Source of the DNA: an uncultured Clostridia bacterium
GTDB lineage: Bacteria > Bacillota > Clostridia > Peptostreptococcales > Acidaminobacteraceae
Assembly: GCA_927417275.1 (NCBI GenBank)
Contig: CAKMJV010000005.1
Span: 1-48,427 of the forward strand
Reading direction: 5' to 3'
Length of the DNA stretch: 48,427 nucleotides
Shown here: positions 13,951 to 21,852 of the stretch, piece by piece
Layout: each line of letters starts with the position of its first letter
Position numbering within the stretch: the stretch's first letter is position 1
Notes under the pieces: model-generated
Told to the model about the DNA's origin: nothing
Database searches by the model: none
Seen by the model: only the letters and a program-made list of their open reading frames with translations
Position numbers and translations under genes: made by a program

Positions 13951-15135
13951 ATGGTACAAAGAAAACAATATATGGAAAAGCTGAAAAGAATGAAAGACAA
14001 AAAAATCATCAAGGTGATTACTGGTATTCGCCGCTGCGGAAAATCTACCATGCTTTTAATGTTCAGATCTTATTTGAAAGAATGTGGCATTGAGGACAAT
14101 CAAATTATCTCGATCAACTTTGAGGATGTAACCAATGAGCATTTACTTGACTATCGAAAGCTCCATGACTATGTCACAAAGCAGCTTATTCCTGACAAAA
14201 TGAACTATGTATTTTTAGATGAAATACAGAATGTACCTCAGTTTCAGAAAGCCGTTGATAGCTTGTTTATCAAAGACGATGTGGATGTTTATATCACAGG
14301 TTCGAATGCTCAGATGCTTTCCGGCGAATTGGCCACGCTGCTTTCTGGCAGATATATCGAAATCAGTATGCTGCCCCTTTCCTTTGCGGAATATTATGAA
14401 CTGGTTGGCGGCGATCAGCGGGATGCCTGGAACAGCTATTTCAAAAACGGCGGTTTCCCCTATGCGGCGGTTATTGAAGATGAGGACATTCGTAGGGATT
14501 ATCTGATGGGAATCTATAACACCGTTTTACTCAAGGATGTCGTTGCCAGAAAACGAATAAACGATATTCACCTACTTGAAAGTGTGATTAAATTCATTTT
14601 TGACAATATTGGCAATATTGTGTCATCGAAGAAAATTGCCGACAGCCTGACTTGTTACGGACGAAAAACGACTTCAGTAACCGTTGAAAACTATATTGAA
14701 GCCCTAACGAGTGCCTTTATTCTATATAAGGCTAACCGGTATGATGTCAAGGGTAAACAACATCTAAAATCTCTTGAAAAATATTATCTAGTGGATCTTG
14801 GACTGCGCCGCATGCTGCTGGGGGATAAAAATACTGACATTGGTCATATTCTTGAAAATATCGTGTATCTGGAGCTTCTGAGACGCGGCTATACGGTCGA
14901 TATCGGTAAGGTTGATGGCAAAGAAATTGATTTTATTGCGATGCTCGGCAGCGATAAGGTATACTATCAGGTTTCAGCAACTATTCTCGACCCTGCAACC
15001 TTTGAGCGTGAAATAGCTCCACTAAAAAAAGTGGCCGACCACTATCCCAAATTTATAATATCAATGGATGAGCTTCCGATGGACGAAGATGGTATCAAAC
15101 AGATCAATATCGTAGATTTTTTACTTGGAGAATAG
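13951..15135 (+). CDS. ATP-binding protein with C-terminal DUF4143 domain
   Basis: A 394-residue AAA-type ATPase. Walker A GIRRCGKST is at about residues 24-32, Walker B VFLDEIQNV at about 87-95, and sensor-like YITGSNAQML follows. LSGRYIEISMLPLSFAEYY is typical of the family, and the C-terminal half is DUF4143 (PD-(D/E)xK-like fold, with VDIGKVDGKEIDFIA). Such proteins are common, often horizontally moved, and their function is not known; some may be toxin-like or replication-associated. The start at 13951 is set by AGGAGG at 13937-13942 rather than the GTG at 13942. It ends in TAG, unlike the resident genes to its left. Confidence 0.8.
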   Translation: MVQRKQYMEKLKRMKDKKIIKVITGIRRCGKSTMLLMFRSYLKECGIEDNQIISINFEDVTNEHLLDYRKLHDYVTKQLIPDKMNYVFLDEIQNVPQFQKAVDSLFIKDDVDVYITGSNAQMLSGELATLLSGRYIEISMLPLSFAEYYELVGGDQRDAWNSYFKNGGFPYAAVIEDEDIRRDYLMGIYNTVLLKDVVARKRINDIHLLESVIKFIFDNIGNIVSSKKIADSLTCYGRKTTSVTVENYIEALTSAFILYKANRYDVKGKQHLKSLEKYYLVDLGLRRMLLGDKNTDIGHILENIVYLELLRRGYTVDIGKVDGKEIDFIAMLGSDKVYYQVSATILDPATFEREIAPLKKVADHYPKFIISMDELPMDEDGIKQINIVDFLLGE

Positions 15136-15206
15136 ATGGGAGTATTTCAAGTTTCCCAAACAGTCCCCAACTCGGTTTTCTTAAGTATTTCAGCATTTAC
15201 GCAAAT

Positions 15207-15235
15207 AAAAAAGAGAACCAATTCGGCTCTCTCAT
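15207..15235 (-). terminator. Hairpin terminator for minus-strand transcripts
   Basis: Read on the minus strand, GAGAGCC-GAATT-GGTTCTC is a 7-pair stem with one G-U pair, followed by a run of Ts. It lies just beyond the probable end of the IS66 remnant. A related sequence occurs at 9121-9159. Confidence 0.55.
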
Positions 15236-15245
15236 GTTATTCTTA

Positions 15246-15918
15246 GTAAGTGCCTCAAAAGATGACGTATAGCAAGTTTGAATTTAACCTGCTACACTGG
15301 AGACATCTTATTTGAGGCACTTTTTATAGTTATGGCTAAGTCTGCAACGATCAGGCAGATCAAAAGACCATGGCAGGTATTTTTCAAGCACTTCCGGCTG
15401 TTGCAGGTAGTCACTGTTGGGGATTTCAGTCAGAAGGTAATTCAGATATTCGTAGACATCAAGTTCATTGGCTCGGGCGGATTCCACCAGCGTGTAGAGA
15501 ACCGCATTGGCGGTGGCACCTTTTTGTGAATCGGCAAAAAGCCAGGCGCGACGGCCAGTTGCAAAAGGCCTGATGCTGGCCTCACAAAGATTATTGGAGA
15601 TGGGCAGGCGTCCGTCTTCCAGGAAGGTTTCCAGGTGTTTTTTCTGGTTTTTGGAATAATTCAGAGCCGCTATCAGCTTTTCATTGGTTGTTGGAATGGC
15701 CGCCGTTTCGTCAACCCACGACCAAAAGGCATCCAGAATGGGGCGTGACCGTTCCTGACGCTTTTTTCTGATCTCCTCATAGGAAAGATCCTTTATTTCG
15801 TTCTCAACTTTAAAAAGCAGGTCGATGAACGCCCGGCCTTCGGCACCCTTTGAACCCGGAATTTCTTTTCCATTGCTGGTCAGTGGAATGCTGTCGATAT
15901 AATAACGACGACAGTGCG
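15246..15918 (-). mobile_element. IS66-family transposase, 3' fragment with right end
   Basis: On the minus strand an open frame from about 15918 to the stop at 15308-15310 encodes about 200 residues of an IS66 transposase C-terminus: SHCRRYYIDSIP, KGAEGRAF, GRLPISNNLCEASIRPF, RRAWLFADSQKGA, then the trailing IS66 C-terminal segment DVYEYLNYLL...EKYLPWSFDLPD. The catalytic N-terminal part is missing because the sequence switches to a recombinase element near 15916. The plus strand at 15246 reads GTAAGTG, and IS66 elements end in GTAA, so this may be the true terminus. An inverted repeat (15248-15264 and 15304-15322, AAGTGCCTCAAA) flanks the last codons. Confidence 0.75.
15248..15322. repeat. 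Inverted repeat around the IS66 3' end
   Basis: AAGTGCCTCAAAAGATG (15248-15264) is nearly the reverse complement of 15304-15322. The right arm overlaps the transposase stop codon. It may be a subterminal structure of the IS or a folding transcript end. Confidence 0.5.
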
Positions 15919-15957
15919 ACTTATCCTACTTCTCGAATAAGTCGCATTATCCGAGAA
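15916..15957. repeat. Nested palindromes at the recombinase-element end
   Basis: GCGACTTAT (15916-15924) pairs with ATAAGTCGC (15937-15945). TTCTCG (15930-15935) pairs with CGAGAA (15952-15957). Interleaved inverted repeats at the point where IS66 coding homology ends fit core-type binding sites of tyrosine recombinases. Confidence 0.5.
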
Positions 15958-16078
15958 ATATGATTATCCAAAAAGAATCCTCAGAAGCCGCTTGATTAAA
16001 TAACTTTACAATTACCTTCTCAGATAATCGTAACTTCCTTTAGAATAGAATTATAAAAATTCTAAGGAGGTATACCCC

Positions 16079-17314
16079 ATGAACTCTGAAAAGACTAAAA
16101 CCTTGTCCTTTAGCGGCTTACTGAATGAATTGATTCAATCCCTTGAGGATAAATCTTATGATCGACTGACATTAGATAATTATCGCCGGACACTCAGAAA
16201 AATTGAACCCTATATGGATGAAAATGGTATTGAAGCATATACTCCTGAAGTTGGTTGGCATTAGTACGAATTCTATCTTGCTAAAAATGAACCAGGTGTT
16301 TCACGTCAGAAAGCGATAATCACAGCGATCCGGAGATTGAATGATTTTTATTCTGGAATTGAATATAAGGTTCAGCAGCAACATCAAGTTGAATTATTGC
16401 CTGATAACTTTGAGTATGTTTTAGATCTTTTTTCTCTGCAATGCAATGAAGCAGGCAATAAAGTTAACACGATAAAGGCAAAGAAACGTTTCATACGTTG
16501 TTTTCTCAAAGATTGTATTGATCTTGGTTGCATGAACATTTATTCGCTAAAACCTTCCGATGTTGCTAAAGCCTGCCTGAGGGTTGAGAATAAAGATGGC
16601 TGGGCTATTATAAGAGCTTTTTTAAAATTCTTAAGCTTCAACGGAATAATTGAAGCCGATTTTTCGACAATTGTACCACGTTATCGAAAGCCAACCCATC
16701 TCCCTGACACGTATAGTGAAAAGGAAATCTTCCAAATTGAAAAGGTAATTGATCGTACCACCAATATTGGCAAACGCGATTATGCAATGCTCATTTTAGC
16801 AACCAGGCTTGGTATTCGATCCGGAGATATTGTCAAGTTGTCTCTGGCTGATCTCGATTTTAAGCGCGATCAGATTACTTTTATACAGCAAAAAACAGGT
16901 GAACGATTACGACTTCCGATGTTGACAGAAGTTAAGATCGCATTGACTGATTATATCAACAATGCCCGTCCTAAAGTAACTGGCGATACCGTGTTTTTAC
17001 GTCAAAATGCACCTTTTCAGGAAATAACCACTTCTGTTTTGAGATTTGTAACAACAAGGTACTTTAAGATGGCGGGTATTGTTATCACAGATAAAAAACA
17101 CGGACCTCATACATTTCGGTCCTCATTAGCCAATTCAATGATTAACGATGATGTTCCTTATGAAGCGGTTACAAAAATCCTGGGGCATACCGATTCCGAT
17201 GCAATCAAGCATTATGCAAAACTTGACCTGGAGAAACTCCGTGAATGCGCGATCGAAGTCCCCAAGCCAGCGGGCACATTTAAAGCTTTTCTTGACGGAG
17301 GGATCAAAGCATGA
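16079..17314 (+). pseudogene. Tyrosine recombinase (RitA/XerC-type) with in-frame TAG
   Basis: The frame from ATG 16079 (AAGGAGG 9 bases upstream) encodes a SAM-like N-terminus, meets TAG at 16262-16264 after codon 61, and continues in the same frame to 17314 for 411 codons in all. The catalytic domain keeps the recombinase residues: Arg in TRLGIRSGDI, the beta-hairpin Lys in QQKTGERLRL, His-x-x-Arg in PHTFR, His in ILGHTD and the nucleophile Tyr in IKHYAKLD. The part after TAG could start at ATG 16337 but would lack the N-terminal DNA-binding domain. The options are a nonsense mutation, a sequencing error, or TAG readthrough. It overlaps the next recombinase by 4 bases. Confidence 0.75.
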
Positions 17315-17769
17315 ACCAGTTCAAGAGTATTTTAAATAACGAACTGGCTGATTTTTTGGAATTGCGGAAGGTTTCGAAAAGCCAAAGCGCCTATAAACAC
17401 GACCATCATACGCTTCAGATTTTTGATAAATATCTCTGCTCAATCAATTGCGAAACTAAAAACCTAACGGAAGAACAAATAGTTGGCTGGATACGGACGT
17501 TGACTGGAAAAAGTAGCTCGATTGCTAACGTGGTAATTGTTATCCGGATTTTTTTAGAGCACCTGTTGAGTTACGGGATTCATGCTTATATACCACCAAT
17601 CCCTAAAGTTAACGATGACTATGTACCCTATCTATTTTCTGATGACGAGATTAATATGATTTTTTCCATTGCGGATACTTTACCGATGGGCAGATTTCGA
17701 AAAAATACCCTTATCCATGTTGAGTATCCAATGATTCTGCGTCTCATGTACGTAAATGTCAAACTGTAG
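17311..17769 (+). pseudogene. Second tyrosine recombinase, truncated before the catalytic core
   Basis: 152 residues: an N-terminal SAM-like DNA-binding domain, then YLFSDDEINMIF and RFRKNTLIHVEYPMILRLMY. The last is the stretch that normally leads directly into the first catalytic arginine (GCGLR). Homology ends there at about 17755 and the frame runs to TAG through unrelated residues. No catalytic residue is present, so it cannot recombine DNA. It starts in an ATGA overlap with the first recombinase, as expected for RIT genes. Confidence 0.7.
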
Positions 17770-17821
17770 GCACCTATGCATAAAAAAAGCCCAACTCCAG
17801 GAGGAGCGGGACCGTAATTCA

Positions 17822-17959
17822 ATGTTTATCAACTGGTTTTATAGCAATCAGCTTAAACCCTACAACTACCTGGTATACATTCTCAAAGCGATGGCCAACA
17901 CCGATCTGGTGAACCATCCCGAACTCATTGATCAATTCCTTCCCTGGTCAAAAACACTT
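17822..17959 (+). mobile_element. IS66-family transposase C-terminal scrap
   Basis: The plus-strand frame reads SNQLKPYNYLVYILKAMANTDLVNHPELIDQFLPWSKTL, matching the very C-terminal helix region of IS66 transposases. It differs clearly from the IS66 remnant at 15246-15918 and lies in the opposite orientation, so it comes from another element. It is cut off at its 3' side at the sequence AAAACACTT, where the inverted fliJ sequence begins. Confidence 0.6.
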
Positions 17960-17985
17960 TCATATCTAAACTTAAATTTCTTCAT
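17951..17985 (-). pseudogene. fliJ: FliJ, first 11 codons, inverted
   Basis: The minus strand from ATG 17985 reads MKKFKFRYESV, the standard FliJ N-terminus (F-x-F/Y-R...S/V-L). It then runs into IS66 sequence. Its proper continuation, VLKRLDKEEQ, is at 18047 on the plus strand. Confidence 0.75.
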
Positions 17986-18059
17986 TTAATCAATCCTTTT
18001 AAATGTTCAAGGCTACCATCAAAATCGGCATGTTCAGTTGTACGTTGTTTTAAAAAGGC
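17982..18059 (-). pseudogene. fliI: FliI flagellar export ATPase, last 25 codons only
   Basis: The minus-strand codons translate as AFLKQRTTEHADFDGSL then EHLKGLIK and TGA (17984-17982), the typical FliI C-terminal helix (…FLxQ..dE.adF..sl..L). The remaining roughly 400 codons are absent. It overlaps the inverted fliJ start in an ATGA. It cannot make a functional ATPase here. Confidence 0.75.
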
Positions 18060-18463
18060 TTGATAAAGAGGAGCAGATTAAAAGTGAGTTGGCAAATTGT
18101 ATCGCTGAAAAGCAAATGATCGAGCAAAAGAAGTTTGATTTGGAGTTGTCTGAGCGAGAGTACGCGATGCATGTTCAAAATTTATTGAACACAGGTGAAA
18201 CACATGCTGAGATGAAACAGTTTTCTGAAGGTAAAAAATATTATAGAAACAACAAAAAACGATTAGACAGTCAAATTGCTAAGCTGAATGAAGAGATGCA
18301 ACGCATACAACTAAAATTGGTTGAAGCGATGAAAGAAAGAAAAATTATGGATAAATTAAAGGAACGTGCGTTTCAAGCGTTTATTGAGTCAATTAATGAA
18401 GCGGATGAAAAATTGATCGAAGAAGTCGTAAATTTTTCAAATAACAAACGAGATGGAGACTAG
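18038..18463 (+). CDS. fliJ: FliJ flagellar export chaperone, 5' end displaced
   Basis: From codon 18047 the frame gives VLKRLDKEEQIKSELANCIAEK and continues as a long amphipathic coiled coil to TAG at 18461-18463, 139 residues. FliJ is the central stalk of the FliH-FliI ATPase and an escort for export chaperones. The native first ten codons (MKKFKFRYES) lie inverted just upstream. The frame as it stands would have to start at a TTG (18038) with no ribosome site, so expression here is doubtful if the junction is real. Two bases separate it from the MotE-like gene. Confidence 0.8.
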   Translation: MYVVLKRLDKEEQIKSELANCIAEKQMIEQKKFDLELSEREYAMHVQNLLNTGETHAEMKQFSEGKKYYRNNKKRLDSQIAKLNEEMQRIQLKLVEAMKERKIMDKLKERAFQAFIESINEADEKLIEEVVNFSNNKRDGD

Positions 18464-18465
18464 GT

Positions 18466-19728
18466 ATGGCAGAGAAAAAAGTGATAATTGACAATAAAGA
18501 CGAGAAAAAGAAAGCCAAAGGTTTGGGTGGGTGCTTAGTCATATTGTTGATTTTGTTTCTCACGCCATTACTTGCTTTGAGCGCTTTTTATATGTTTAAT
18601 CGCGATTTCAAACTCAATGTAAATGGCTTGATGAGTAATGCACCTGGGGCTTTAGGCGATTATTTTGAAAAATTTCCCACGCGAGCAGAAGAGCTCGAAC
18701 AAATTAGAATTGTATCTAGTTTTATGCTTGGTTTAGAGCAGGATCGAGCGGTTGATAAACTTTTACTACTGCAAAATGACGACCCACGAATATATGATGA
18801 TGTCATTAAAGACATGCTGAGAATAAACCCAAATAAAACGCGAACGATATTAGAAGGCTTAAGAACCGCTACGGTTAATAAAGATGTACTAAGCAATACC
18901 GTTCAGTCCATATCAGACGAGCAAAATACGCTTTTAAAAGATACTGCAAATTATATTTCAGGATTGCCATCAAATGCAGCTGTTGATGAAGTGATGAGTA
19001 TAATAGAGGACAGTATAAACGGTCATAAAAATGTCGCGGAAATTATGGAGTACATTGATGATCAAGTTGCAGTATCGATTATGTATCAATTAGATGCTGG
19101 TGATCGGAATAGAATTTTTGCATCGTTGTCTGAGGCAAAAGCACTTTCCATCAGAAATGCTTATAGTATGCAACAAAGAAGAATTGCAGATTTGGTGCAA
19201 ATAGCAGATGTTTATCGTGCTGAGGTAACCGAAGGTTTGATTAATACCATAGGCAATACACAAACATACAGTTATGAAGATTTAGCGGTAATCTATAAAA
19301 CATTGGGTTCTAAAAAAGCAGGTGAAGTGCTTGCAAAAGTAGAAGATGATGCGTTTGTTTTTGATGTGGTTGCAAAAATCAAAGCAAATGAGCTCTTAGA
19401 AAAAAGTGAAGATTTAATTACACCAGATATACTGAAATCGCTAAAGATATATCGTGAATTTGACGATAATGTAAGCGAGTTAATAAAAGTATATTCAAAG
19501 ATGGAAGTAAACAAGGTTGTAGAGATTGTTCGTAACATGATGTTAAACGCATCCCCTTCACAAGTGTATACACTTGATAACGGTGAGATTATCTCTATTT
19601 CTGATGAAGATTTGATCATGCAAATACTAAAAAGTTTTCCACAAGACAAAATTGCAGCCATCTTATCATCATTGGATCAAACCCTATCTTCTGAATTAAC
19701 TAGAAAACTCACTTTACCAAAACAATAG
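18466..19728 (+). CDS. MotE/YlxF-like flagellar protein with MgtE_N-type repeats
   Basis: 420 residues: a cytoplasmic lysine-rich start, one membrane helix (about residues 23-45, GGCLVILLILFLTPLLALSA), then a long extracytoplasmic, mostly helical region. Several segments resemble MgtE_N repeats (for example IMYQLDAGDRNRIFASLSEAKA, IYKTLGSKKAGEVLAKVEDD, ILKSFPQDKIAAILSSLD). Bacillus YlxF, which occupies the same slot between fliJ and fliK, is about half as long, so this version seems duplicated. MotE-type proteins in Proteobacteria act as chaperones for MotC at the stator. The exact role in Firmicutes is unclear. The gene ends TAG, which overlaps the AGGAGG of fliK. Confidence 0.7.
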   Translation: MAEKKVIIDNKDEKKKAKGLGGCLVILLILFLTPLLALSAFYMFNRDFKLNVNGLMSNAPGALGDYFEKFPTRAEELEQIRIVSSFMLGLEQDRAVDKLLLLQNDDPRIYDDVIKDMLRINPNKTRTILEGLRTATVNKDVLSNTVQSISDEQNTLLKDTANYISGLPSNAAVDEVMSIIEDSINGHKNVAEIMEYIDDQVAVSIMYQLDAGDRNRIFASLSEAKALSIRNAYSMQQRRIADLVQIADVYRAEVTEGLINTIGNTQTYSYEDLAVIYKTLGSKKAGEVLAKVEDDAFVFDVVAKIKANELLEKSEDLITPDILKSLKIYREFDDNVSELIKVYSKMEVNKVVEIVRNMMLNASPSQVYTLDNGEIISISDEDLIMQILKSFPQDKIAAILSSLDQTLSSELTRKLTLPKQ

Positions 19729-19737
19729 GAGGTGTAT

Positions 19738-21324
19738 ATGCAACTTAGAGAAATGCTTAATTTACAGCATGTTCTCAGCCCTGTTATTTCACCAAATGCA
19801 CCCAAAGGTTCAAATGCGATAGACGCATTTAGTGATGTGCTTATGAAAAAAAATGACACTTCGCCATCAAATGAACCCATTAACAAGGGTGCAGTACAAA
19901 AAAATCCCCAATTTGTGCGTTCGGATGTCCATTCGAGCACAGAAAAAAAACCGAAGTTCAGTTTAGAAATTAAGCGTAAAGAAATGCCAGATTCTAGCGC
20001 GATTCGAACACAAGAGACTGAAAATCAAAATGATGGTATCAAAAATGAAAAGATGGATCAAAAGACAAAAAATGTTACCAATCAATCGTCCAAAGAGGCA
20101 AAAGAATCAACTGAGTCAAAAGCATCTAAAGATGCATTAACAGATGAAGTGAAAGATAAACTCGTTAAAAAGACGAACTTATCTGAGGATGAAATCATGA
20201 GTTTGCTCAATCAGTTAAATCTTGATTTTAATGCATTAACAGATCTGTTAAATGGACAAGGTGAAATGGCGGAGTTAATGAATCAACTTACCTCCCTTCT
20301 TGAAAACCTTGAGATTGATGAAGCACTTTCACAACCCATTGATTCGAAAATCGGACCTGATTTGGTGAAGCAATTAAACCAATTGATTGATCAACTTGAA
20401 AAAATCATGGTTAAATCAAATGAGATGCCTGATGCATCACAAGGTAAACCTTTTGAAGCAAGTATCATTCAAGCGCTTACAAAGATAATATCAGAACTTG
20501 AATCATTGGAAAGTGATTCAAATGTGCGTCCTACTGATGTGAAAACTGCAGTTGTAGAAGCTGTGACTCAGATGCAAGCATCAAAAACAGAGACTGTTGA
20601 GACACATGTGAAATCTATGCATGCGATGTCCTCTACAGAAGTTACACCGATAGTAAGCACTGAGGCCCATACCGATACCAAGCAGAGTGGCAGTGATAAA
20701 GGAAGTTCTGATGCACAACATGCCCAAACGGTTCAAACACCTTTGCAAGTTGAGGCAAATCAAACACCAGTTGTCAAAGCTGAAACGACTAAGTCGGATC
20801 AAGAGGCGATTGGACTCCATCAAATCATTATGAAACAAGGCAATTCAGTTGCCACACCAAATGTTCAACAAGCGGGTTCACTTAAACAAGAGGTGTTTAC
20901 TCAGATATTAGATGCTATTAAAGGGCATATGAAATTATCTGATCATGGTACTTCTTTACTTGTAAAACTGCAACCTGAACAATTGGGAAATGTTGAACTC
21001 AAATTAAATATTCAAAAGGGGATTGTTCTGGCAGAAATAAAGGTTGAAAACACGATGGTCAAAGCAGCAATTGAATCTAATTTAGACGATTTAAAACAAT
21101 CGTTAAGTCAAAAAGGTTATACGATAGATCAGATTCATGTTAACGTCGATAGTGGAAAAAAAGAACAACAACGTTTTGACTTTAATCAAAATCAATCATC
21201 TCGCTCAAAAAAACAAAATGTGGAAAACGAAGAGTATATTAAAATCGAATCTAAGGATCAAATCTTAGGTACCGGTTATCAAATGGATTTATATGAAGAA
21301 TCCACCATTAATTATTATGGATAA
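19738..21324 (+). CDS. fliK: FliK hook-length control protein
   Basis: 528 residues from ATG 19738, which is preceded by AGGAGG at 19727-19732 (the GTG at 19732 lies within the site). The long N-terminal two thirds is hydrophilic, rich in Ser, Thr, Lys and Gln, and poorly conserved, as expected for the secreted ruler. The C-terminal Flg_hook domain is clear at about residues 400-470 (LLVKLQPEQLGNVELKLN, followed by AAIESNLDDLKQSLSQKGY). It measures the hook and switches FlhB export specificity. It is followed after 11 bases by flgD. Confidence 0.85.
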   Translation: MQLREMLNLQHVLSPVISPNAPKGSNAIDAFSDVLMKKNDTSPSNEPINKGAVQKNPQFVRSDVHSSTEKKPKFSLEIKRKEMPDSSAIRTQETENQNDGIKNEKMDQKTKNVTNQSSKEAKESTESKASKDALTDEVKDKLVKKTNLSEDEIMSLLNQLNLDFNALTDLLNGQGEMAELMNQLTSLLENLEIDEALSQPIDSKIGPDLVKQLNQLIDQLEKIMVKSNEMPDASQGKPFEASIIQALTKIISELESLESDSNVRPTDVKTAVVEAVTQMQASKTETVETHVKSMHAMSSTEVTPIVSTEAHTDTKQSGSDKGSSDAQHAQTVQTPLQVEANQTPVVKAETTKSDQEAIGLHQIIMKQGNSVATPNVQQAGSLKQEVFTQILDAIKGHMKLSDHGTSLLVKLQPEQLGNVELKLNIQKGIVLAEIKVENTMVKAAIESNLDDLKQSLSQKGYTIDQIHVNVDSGKKEQQRFDFNQNQSSRSKKQNVENEEYIKIESKDQILGTGYQMDLYEESTINYYG

Positions 21325-21335
21325 GGAGGTAAAGC

Positions 21336-21836
21336 ATGGCATTTTCTATAGGCGGTTCATTTACTGAAGATCAGATAAAAAGATTAAATGCAATTTCAAA
21401 CGATGCTGTAAATGAAACACGAAAAAAGAGCCAAGTGTTAGATAAAGATGCATTTCTAAAGCTGATGATGACTCAACTACAAAATCAAAATCCACTTGAG
21501 CCAACTGATAGTACGCAATATATGCAACAGATGGCACAGTTCTCATCCGTTGAACAACTTACCAATATTGCATCTTCTCAAGAGACAACCAATCAACTAA
21601 ATGCACTTATTTCAAAGCAATTAGAGGATATGACCAAATCTTTAGAGAAATTGTCTGGAACGGGTAACGGCACATCAACTGAAATGTTAGCCGCTCAAAA
21701 GCAACTCATTGAGCAAAACACAAAAATACTAGAAGAACTCTCAAAAATGACACAATTGTTAACGGCATATACAGGACAATCTAATCCAAATAGTGGCGTA
21801 TCAGACCAAGAAATATTTTCTCTATTAGGCATGTAA
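21336..21836 (+). CDS. flgD: FlgD hook-cap assembly protein
   Basis: 166 residues. The N-terminal signature is intact: DKDAFLKLMMTQLQNQNPLEP (about residues 37-57) then QFSSVEQLTNI. It forms the scaffold that caps growing hooks and is exported. It is shorter than the enterobacterial protein and lacks the C-terminal Ig/Tudor-like part, which is common in Firmicutes. AAGGAGG lies 7 bases upstream. It lies between fliK and the TIGR02530 gene. Confidence 0.9.
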   Translation: MAFSIGGSFTEDQIKRLNAISNDAVNETRKKSQVLDKDAFLKLMMTQLQNQNPLEPTDSTQYMQQMAQFSSVEQLTNIASSQETTNQLNALISKQLEDMTKSLEKLSGTGNGTSTEMLAAQKQLIEQNTKILEELSKMTQLLTAYTGQSNPNSGVSDQEIFSLLGM

Positions 21837-21852
21837 AGTAGGTGAAACTTCT

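Larger units (their letters stand above)
15916..17757 (+). mobile_element. Truncated RIT-like element (tandem tyrosine recombinases)
   Basis: Two tyrosine-recombinase genes, the second starting in an ATGA overlap with the first, sit behind a palindromic end that interrupts an IS66 transposase gene. RIT (recombinase in trio) elements have exactly this architecture with three overlapping recombinase genes. Here the second gene stops short at about 17757 and the third gene and right end are absent. The element is therefore decayed, and the first gene also has an internal TAG. Confidence 0.6.
17951..18059 (-). other. Inverted segment: fliI end plus fliJ start, fold-back junction
   Basis: Read on the minus strand, 18059 to 17951 gives 25 codons of a FliI C-terminus, an ATGA overlap, and the first 11 codons of FliJ. 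On the plus strand from 18047 the rest of fliJ follows. The shared 13 bases GTTTTAAAAAGGC at 18047-18059 serve as fliI codons on one strand and fliJ codons on the other. The undisturbed locus would therefore carry this 13-mer as an inverted repeat 91 bases apart. Confidence 0.85.

Noticed and set aside
17951..18059. Invertible phase-variation switch controlling fliI/fliJ
   Set aside because: The 13-base inverted repeat would allow it, but the left flank is IS66 sequence instead of the rest of fliI, and no invertase acts on such a short site in view. A chimera explains both edges.
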